A stretch of DNA of 26,781 bases, from the IMG/VR virus record IMGVR_UViG_3300026509_000101, positions 1-26,781 of that record. The stretch is one strand, 5' to 3'. The stretch is from a virus. The translations under genes and the position numbers were made by a program. This document shows, one piece after another, positions 22,393 to 26,781 of this stretch (positions are counted from its first letter, which is position 1; every line of letters begins with the position of its first letter). The notes beneath the pieces were generated by a model that was not told where the DNA came from, did not search any database, and worked only from the letters and a program-made list of their open reading frames with translations.

Positions 22393-24197
22393 AGGTTTTG
22401 ATTAGGATTAACTTGCCTAATTGGAATGTTATTTTCTGTTGGGATTTGTTCAGCTGGAAGATTAGATGTGTTAGCTGGAAGTTGAGGTGTTTCAGTATTT
22501 TCTACTGGTAATCCACCCATCATTCCAGATGAGACAAGTTGATTAATTTGTAAATTTTTTTGATTTTCATATTCCAAAACATCATTTATTTCATCAGGGC
22601 TTAATCCAGCAAACTCTAAAAGCTTTCTTTGATATATTTCTTTTAACTTTGGATTTTCAGGAATGTTGGTCATAACCGCATTTAATTTAGTTAAAGCATC
22701 GGTATCTCTTGTATTTTTCTCATCTAAACTCCAAATTTTAACTTGATAACCGCTTTTTGTTTTCCAATCTTTTGGTGATATTTCTCTTGAGAAAATATTT
22801 TTTGTATTTCTTCCTTGTTTATAAATTTTAACTGGATTTAACCTATCAGAAGCCGCTTCAATCATTTTATCAAACATTTCAGCTCTTTCTTTCCAAGCTG
22901 GAACATAAAATTTACTCCAACCTTTTATTCTTTCTTTCGCCTCACCCAAAGCCAATTGAACTTCACCAAGTGTTATTTGTTTTTGAACTGCCACCCCCTG
23001 TTGTGTGGCTGTTGCCCCTGTCGCCTTTTCCATCATATTGATAACAAACATTATTTCATCAAGACTTTCGGATAAATCTGGAATGTCTACTTTTTGAATA
23101 ACCTCTGTTGGTTTTCCGGGAATAGGATACCAACCCCAAGGTTGTGGAGTAAATGTAGCTGGACTATAACCACTATCTGAAAATTTAGTTGAATCATAAT
23201 AATGCATTCCAAAGCTTCTTAAAGTCCTATTCTCAACTAACTGAGAAAACCAAGCATTTACAACTTTATTTGGAGTTCTTATCATATCGGCAATTCCATC
23301 AGACCAAAAGTCCTGAACTTCAATATCATCAGTCCAAGTAGAATAAGGAAGATGTGTTTTCCAATAGTCATCAACTGTATCACCTATGACATTTGATAAT
23401 TTGTCTTTAAAAATGATTTTACTATTTTCCGCCTCAACATAAAGCCAAAACTCTTCTTCCTCTTCTAATTTTTCCTTATGCTTGAAGAAGTGTAAGGATA
23501 ACTCAACATAAGTTTCGCCAAGTATTGGATTTGAAACATCAGGAACTCCCATTTCAGTCATTTTATTTTGTTTTTCTCTTCTCATTTCCTCATTTTGCTG
23601 TGATTTTATTAATCCTTTTTCCGAAGCAAACCATCTTTTTAATTCAGCTATTTTTCTTTGATCATACATAGGATTTGCTTCCAATACCGAAAAAGGAACG
23701 AAAATGTTAGTGTGGATAAGATAACGAGCCGAGTGAATATCAATCGGATCAGTGTATCTGTCAATTAAAATATCTTCAGGATCAACAACTGTGAATTTTA
23801 TTTCTCCATCAACGACTTGAATTTGAATGAAACTTCTTCCAAAAAGAAGAACTTGTTTTTTATCGGCTAAATCTTTTAAATCAAGCTTGTTTTTTCTAAC
23901 TGTATATTCCCAATACTCATTTTTGAAAAGTTCAGCTTGCTTGTCGTTATCAAGGTTTTCAAAGTAGATAAGAGGCATATCGTCAATATCTTTAAAAAGT
24001 GTTCGAATAAACAACTTCATTAAAGGGATATTGACCGACTGTCTTTGTGTAAGTCTGTTTGTGATGATTTTATCCCGGTAGAGCAAATAATTCTCTTTCC
24101 ATTCCTCTTGTCTTCTTTTTTTGAAGTTGTAAGCAGATTCCTTATTTAATCGTAATATTTCTATTTCTGGATCAGTTGTTAAAATTTGGTGCGCCAT
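22389..24197 (-). CDS. portal protein (602 aa)
   Basis: Length, position right after the large terminase, and sequence character fit a podovirus-type portal, the 12-subunit ring through which DNA enters and leaves. The N-terminus (1-70) has charged helices with RRQEEWKENYLLYRDK. Residues about 95-140 contain KDLADKKQVLLFGRSFIQIQVVDGEI and DPEDILIDRYTDPI, typical of the portal stem-and-wing core. A Glu-rich segment with LEEEEEFWLYVEAEN lies near 245-260. A long helical region around 390-430 (MMEKATGATATQQG, then LGEVQLALGEAKERIKGW) matches the crown/stem helices. The last 50 residues are Pro/Asn/Thr-rich. There is no cysteine. A promoter at 24206-24235 lies almost against the start. Confidence 0.88.
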   Translation of the reverse strand: MAHQILTTDPEIEILRLNKESAYNFKKRRQEEWKENYLLYRDKIITNRLTQRQSVNIPLMKLFIRTLFKDIDDMPLIYFENLDNDKQAELFKNEYWEYTVRKNKLDLKDLADKKQVLLFGRSFIQIQVVDGEIKFTVVDPEDILIDRYTDPIDIHSARYLIHTNIFVPFSVLEANPMYDQRKIAELKRWFASEKGLIKSQQNEEMRREKQNKMTEMGVPDVSNPILGETYVELSLHFFKHKEKLEEEEEFWLYVEAENSKIIFKDKLSNVIGDTVDDYWKTHLPYSTWTDDIEVQDFWSDGIADMIRTPNKVVNAWFSQLVENRTLRSFGMHYYDSTKFSDSGYSPATFTPQPWGWYPIPGKPTEVIQKVDIPDLSESLDEIMFVINMMEKATGATATQQGVAVQKQITLGEVQLALGEAKERIKGWSKFYVPAWKERAEMFDKMIEAASDRLNPVKIYKQGRNTKNIFSREISPKDWKTKSGYQVKIWSLDEKNTRDTDALTKLNAVMTNIPENPKLKEIYQRKLLEFAGLSPDEINDVLEYENQKNLQINQLVSSGMMGGLPVENTETPQLPANTSNLPAEQIPTENNIPIRQVNPNQNL

Positions 24198-24205
24198 ATT
24201 TTAAA

Positions 24206-24235
24206 AGTTTAAATAATAAAAATATTTATTCGCAA
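24206..24235 (-). promoter_or_regulatory. promoter, shared family (TTGCGA-18-TAAACT)
   Basis: Minus-strand TTGCGA (24235-24230), an 18-bp spacer beginning ATAAATAT, and TAAACT (24211-24206). It starts 3 bp after the terminase stop. The predicted start near 24199 is about 2 nt before the portal ATG, so the transcript would be nearly leaderless. The -10 is weaker than in the sister promoters. Confidence 0.62.
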
Positions 24236-24237
24236 CA

Positions 24238-25611
24238 TTAAATCCCCAAATCTTCATAAAATGGTTTTACACCACCATAACTTGTAATTTTAATGGGCTG
24301 TAATTGTTTTTTGAAACCAACCGCAAATGTTCTAAAAGCATCAGCGCCGTGCGAAGACCAATCGTGAAGAGGTGTTTTTCTAAAAACTTTATTTTTTTCA
24401 TCCCAATCTTTTCTGTAATTTTTTAAAGCCATAATTCCACGACTACATCTATCTTTATCAAACCAACATCTATTTAAAATTGTCCTTACCGCATTTATAC
24501 CTTCTTCAACTGAAAGTCTTGGTGCTATCTCAAATGTTATTCCAAAACTTTTAGCAATTTCCCATCTTGATTTTCCAGTCCCAAGTTCTCTAACCTGAAT
24601 ATCGTGTGGTGCGAAGTGTTTAGCATAAACATAGCCTTTTTGCTGTAAAACTCTAATATAAAATTCTAATCCTTCTCCGGTTGCTTCAAAATAATCTATA
24701 AAATGAAATTCATTTCCAATCACTTGAAAAAACCAAATAGTCGTTGAGTCATCAATTCCTAAATCCCAAGCCGTGTAGACTGGAAAATTTCTTTCAACCG
24801 CAATTTTTGTTATTCTTCCTTCTTCTTCCGCTTTTCTTATTAAACTACCATAATATGAACCAACTACCGGTGAATTAAAAGAACAAAGATATTCTTGTTC
24901 AATGTATGCTATCGCTTCTTCTTCCGCTCTCCCTTGTGCCTCAAATCTTTTTATAACATCTTCTTTTATTCTTTTAAACTCATCTTCTGAAAAAATACCA
25001 GTTTCTTTATAAGTTAAAGTTTCAACAAACCATAAATCATTGTTTTTAGCAAATTCAAAAAGACTTCGTGCGTGATTGTCTCCTTTTGGAGTAGTATTAA
25101 AAATCGCAATTCCTTTATTTTCTCTTAAAATCGGCTCAATTACATCCCAAGCGTATGGGTCGTGTTCAGCCCATTCTGAAAAAACAACCAAGACTGGATT
25201 TCCACCACGAAGACTATCTGGGTTGTTTGTTCCTGCCACTTGAAAAATACTTTCTCCACCTTGAATATTTTTTGTTTTTATGGTCATTCTCGTTTCATTT
25301 GGTTCATCTAATCTTAATTGTGGTGGAATGTGGTTTATATATCTAAAGCCATCTGAACCAATCCCATTCCAAAGATTGTCTCTTCCCATAACCAAAGTAG
25401 GATAAATATACTTAACTAAACAATTATTCAAAATAAGTCTTCTTGGAACAACATCAGCAATCACTACTTTGTCTTTACCGGAGCGTCGATGCCAAACAAG
25501 ATAAAAAAACCTTTTTTTACTTTTTCCATTCATCGCCCTTTCAACTTCACGAAGAAAATTTAACTGATATTTTCTTGGAGCAAAATTATAAGGAATAGTT
25601 ATCTCTTCCAT
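24238..25611 (-). CDS. terL: terminase large subunit (457 aa)
   Basis: This is the ATP-driven DNA packaging motor and headful/cos nuclease. The ATPase domain carries an adenine-binding Q region (APRKYQLNFLREVE, 11-24), a Walker A variant WHRRSGKDK (40-48), a Walker B strand LVVFSEWAEHD (141-151) and a coupling motif FNTTPKG (171-177). The C-terminal RNase H-like nuclease has TAWDLGIDDST (280-290, first Asp at 283), YFEATGEG (308-315), the loop APHDIQ (334-339) and HDWSSHGADAFR (416-427, last Asp at 425). All motifs are present and in order, so it should be active. It starts 2 bp after the small-terminase stop without a ribosome binding site and is followed by a portal promoter. Confidence 0.97.
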   Translation of the reverse strand: MEEITIPYNFAPRKYQLNFLREVERAMNGKSKKRFFYLVWHRRSGKDKVVIADVVPRRLILNNCLVKYIYPTLVMGRDNLWNGIGSDGFRYINHIPPQLRLDEPNETRMTIKTKNIQGGESIFQVAGTNNPDSLRGGNPVLVVFSEWAEHDPYAWDVIEPILRENKGIAIFNTTPKGDNHARSLFEFAKNNDLWFVETLTYKETGIFSEDEFKRIKEDVIKRFEAQGRAEEEAIAYIEQEYLCSFNSPVVGSYYGSLIRKAEEEGRITKIAVERNFPVYTAWDLGIDDSTTIWFFQVIGNEFHFIDYFEATGEGLEFYIRVLQQKGYVYAKHFAPHDIQVRELGTGKSRWEIAKSFGITFEIAPRLSVEEGINAVRTILNRCWFDKDRCSRGIMALKNYRKDWDEKNKVFRKTPLHDWSSHGADAFRTFAVGFKKQLQPIKITSYGGVKPFYEDLGI

Positions 25612-25613
25612 AA

Positions 25614-26075
25614 CTATTTTTGTTCAATTTTTGTATTTTGATTAATTTTGGCGGTTTCCTGATTTTGATTTAAACTTTGGTCATAAGAAACAATCTTTGC
25701 CACAATTCCTTTAACATTTGCGTCAACTTTCTGTCTTAAATTCCACTCCGGGAACTTTCTTTCAATGATCCAAGCCCACCTCTGCCAAGCTTTATCATCT
25801 GTTTGAAGTTTTAAAAATAAAGATTGTTTTTGTTTTTCAAATGCTTTTTTATATAAAGTATCAAATCTATCTAATAATGATTTTCTGCCTTTTAATTTTC
25901 TCTTTTTCCAGCGTTTCCAAGTAATTTTTGATATTCTTTTTTTTTCAGGTAATCTTTCATTTATTAAGTCAATTAACTCTTCATCAGTAAAAATTAAAGC
26001 ATTTATGTTCTCATTTATTACTTCTTCTGCTATTTTTAAAAACTTTTTTGTCAATTTTGTAGGTTTTGTTATCAT
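25614..26075 (-). CDS. terS: putative terminase small subunit (153 aa)
   Basis: Called from its place 2 bp before the large terminase and from an N-terminal DNA-binding region: helices with TDEELIDLINERLPEKKRISKITWKRWKKRK (30-60), which reads as a helix-turn-helix followed by a basic recognition segment, then more helices with AWQRWAWIIERKFPEW. Small terminases recognise the packaging site and form a ring that regulates the motor. The C-terminal 25 residues are Gln/Asn-rich. It ends in TAG. There is no conserved catalytic motif, so the assignment depends on synteny plus the HTH impression. Confidence 0.74.
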   Translation of the reverse strand: MITKPTKLTKKFLKIAEEVINENINALIFTDEELIDLINERLPEKKRISKITWKRWKKRKLKGRKSLLDRFDTLYKKAFEKQKQSLFLKLQTDDKAWQRWAWIIERKFPEWNLRQKVDANVKGIVAKIVSYDQSLNQNQETAKINQNTKIEQK

Positions 26076-26101
26076 TTTTTGAAGATTTTTTTTAAAAAAA
26101 C

Positions 26102-26368
26102 TTATATTTCCAACTCAATTTCATCATTTATTATAACATTTCTCAACAATACATAAAAAGTCCTGTGTTTTTCTGATTTAACCGCTTTTCTAATATAACC
26201 TTTGTTAATTAAAGAATTAATGGCGTTTAAAGTAGAATAACTTTTTATTCCTAATTCTTTCATTTTTTTTAAAATCTTTTGTTGAGGAACAGGATCATTA
26301 GGAAATTTATCGCACCACCTTTTTATAAAAATCATAATTGAAAGTTGAATTCTTGTTAGGGTGTCCAT
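26102..26368 (-). CDS. winged-helix DNA-binding protein (88 aa)
   Basis: First gene of the packaging operon. The sequence follows a MarR/winged-helix plan: helix 1 (TRIQLSIMIFIKRWCDKF), an HTH (VPQQKILKKMKELG, then SYSTLNAINSLINKGYI) and a beta wing (RKAVKSEKHRTFYVLL). Small proteins with this IQLSIMIFI...INSLI.KGYIR pattern sit at the head of terminase operons in other phages, as far as I recall. It may be a regulator of late transcription, or a DNA-site recognition partner of the terminase. A strongly folded 94-nt leader ends 9 nt before the ATG, so translation is probably controlled by that RNA. Confidence 0.75.
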   Translation of the reverse strand: MDTLTRIQLSIMIFIKRWCDKFPNDPVPQQKILKKMKELGIKSYSTLNAINSLINKGYIRKAVKSEKHRTFYVLLRNVIINDEIELEI

Positions 26369-26377
26369 ATTTTAAAC

Positions 26378-26471
26378 AGAGCAACTTTTGAAGGGTTTCT
26401 GAAAGAAGTTTAAAATTTCGGCTTTGACTTGCCAAACTTCCTTCAGCTTACTCCACATCGCAAGCTGCTCT
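26378..26471 (-). ncRNA. structured leader RNA before the packaging operon
   Basis: Read on the minus strand, the ends pair as AGAGCAGCTT (26471-26462) with AAGTTGCTCT (26387-26378), 10 pairs including one G-U. Inside, CTGAAGGAAGTTT (26446-26434) pairs with AAACTTCTTTCAG (26411-26399), 13 pairs including one G-U, topped by a small GGC/GCC hairpin (26433-26431 with 26422-26420). Both wobbles are G-U on this strand and would be A-C mismatches on the other, so the minus strand is the functional one. The 5' end coincides with the predicted start of the promoter at 26479-26507. CAGCTT (26467-26462) can also pair locally with AAGCTG (26450-26445), so a two-state switch is possible. It could be a cis-regulator or a released small RNA. 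Confidence 0.66.
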
Positions 26472-26478
26472 AAATTTT

Positions 26479-26507
26479 AGAGTATATTATTTTATTTTTC
26501 TTGTCAA
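26479..26507 (-). promoter_or_regulatory. promoter of the packaging operon (TTGACA-17-TACTCT)
   Basis: Minus-strand TTGACA (26507-26502), a 17-bp spacer, and TACTCT (26484-26479) overlapping a TATACT. The predicted start near 26472 is one base from the first paired base of the leader RNA. Its spacer lacks the ATAAATA start seen in the sister promoters, so it may be an older or differently timed promoter. Confidence 0.68.
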
Positions 26508-26515
26508 GTAGAATT

Positions 26516-26635
26516 TTAAACTCCAGTAAGAAAAAGAGTATAAAAAATTAAATGAAGAAGATAATACCCAAAATAAAAAGCAATTATTAAAGAAAAAATA
26601 AAAATAAACAAAGATATTAATTGTTCATTATTCAT
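26516..26635 (-). CDS. possible 39-aa membrane protein
   Basis: An ATG frame of 39 codons ends 9 bp before the -35 of the packaging promoter. After a polar start (MNNEQ) it is almost wholly hydrophobic: LISLFIFIFSLIIAFYFGYYLLHL (6-29), then FYTLFLTG. That suits one transmembrane helix, or two closely packed. It has no charged residue other than Glu4. Such peptides can be holin-like or unrelated membrane proteins. In DNA this rich in A and T, hydrophobic frames also occur by chance, and no ribosome binding site is present. Confidence 0.4.
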   Translation of the reverse strand: MNNEQLISLFIFIFSLIIAFYFGYYLLHLIFYTLFLTGV

Positions 26636-26781
26636 AAATAGTAGTGTTATTATTTCTAACTTTTAACTTTTAGGACAAATAGCATAATAAATTATTTCCA
26701 TAGTCATTTTTTAACTTTTAATCTCCATCTTATTTTTTTACTATTGATTTTATGATAAATTTTTCTTTTTTTTTTTTTTTT
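26636..26781. other. short non-coding right edge
   Basis: No gene is supported here. The stretch holds three copies of the octamer AAAAGTTA on the minus strand (26657-26664, 26664-26671, 26712-26719), a 14-codon frame that is probably meaningless, and a poly-T run at 26766-26781 against the window edge. On the minus strand, codons from the edge to a TAA near 26726 could be the end of an upstream gene, but this cannot be shown. Confidence 0.4.

Noticed and set aside
26378-26471. The 7-bp end pairing of the leader RNA resembles a tRNA acceptor stem.
   Set aside because: There is no T-loop sequence, no anticodon arm of normal size and no CCA-compatible end; the 13-bp inner helix does not fit a tRNA or tmRNA.
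1-26781. Alternative genetic code (UGA or UAG reassigned), as in some phages and Gracilibacteria.
   Set aside because: TGA and TAG both end genes at sensible places with overlapping starts (TGA at 22389 and 22072, TAG at 25614), and the large genes read through without internal stops.
26766-26781. Poly-T run at the right end as a terminator or terminal feature.
   Set aside because: No hairpin precedes it on the plus strand, and it touches the window edge, so it may be an ordinary A/T run or an assembly edge.

Overview
The window looks like the structural half of a double-stranded DNA bacteriophage or prophage genome. It is strongly AT-rich, and every supported gene lies on the minus strand, so transcription runs from the right end (about 26.6 kb) to the left end (position 1). 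The standard bacterial code fits: TAA, TAG and TGA all serve as stops (TGA ends the portal gene, the 106-aa gene and one tail paralog). Almost no start codon has a Shine-Dalgarno sequence, and most genes abut or overlap by a few bases. No tRNA, CRISPR array, integrase or plus-strand gene was found. I see no sheath, no tape-measure protein and no obvious siphovirus major tail protein. With the P22/T7-like order of parts and a giant probable ejection protein, this suggests a podovirus-like virion; that is inference. The host cannot be named. The -35/-10 promoters argue against Bacteroidota.

Right to left, the layout is as follows. (1) 26.78-26.5 kb holds a short non-coding stretch and a 39-codon membrane-peptide ORF. 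(2) 26.5-24.2 kb is the packaging operon: a promoter, a strongly folded 94-nt leader RNA beginning at the predicted transcription start, a winged-helix protein, the putative small terminase and the large terminase. (3) 24.2-21.8 kb holds a promoter, the portal, a 106-aa helical protein and two very small basic proteins. (4) 21.8-20.6 kb holds a promoter, a 79-aa protein and the scaffold. (5) 20.6-19.3 kb is the major capsid gene, with its own promoter, a 5' hairpin leader and the only strong intrinsic terminator in the window. (6) 19.3-13.4 kb is the tail and host-recognition cassette: a promoter, a fiber-like protein, a 37-aa CHAP-like stub, a beta-rich tail protein, a tail-nozzle/propeller-like protein, a fiber/tip protein, three tandem paralogs and a GNAT/FemAB-like acyltransferase. 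(7) 13.3-0.8 kb holds a promoter, a head-tail adaptor, a 388-aa Pro-rich coiled-coil protein and a 3543-aa polyvalent protein. (8) Position 703 to the left edge holds the start of a zinc amidase, probably the cell-wall lytic enzyme.

The most striking item is the 3543-aa protein. It joins a J-domain, a ParB/sulfiredoxin-like domain, an N6-adenine methyltransferase, a SNF2-type helicase, an HExxH metallopeptidase and a long polyvalent-protein C-terminus, and contains no cysteine. By analogy with phage P1 DarB and other polyvalent proteins, it is probably carried in the virion and delivered with the genome to counter host defences. Other points for a second look are the structured leader RNA before the terminase genes, a family of five near-identical promoters with an 18-bp spacer (three placing the start 2-4 nt before the ATG), the CHAP stub and the acyltransferase in the fiber cassette.
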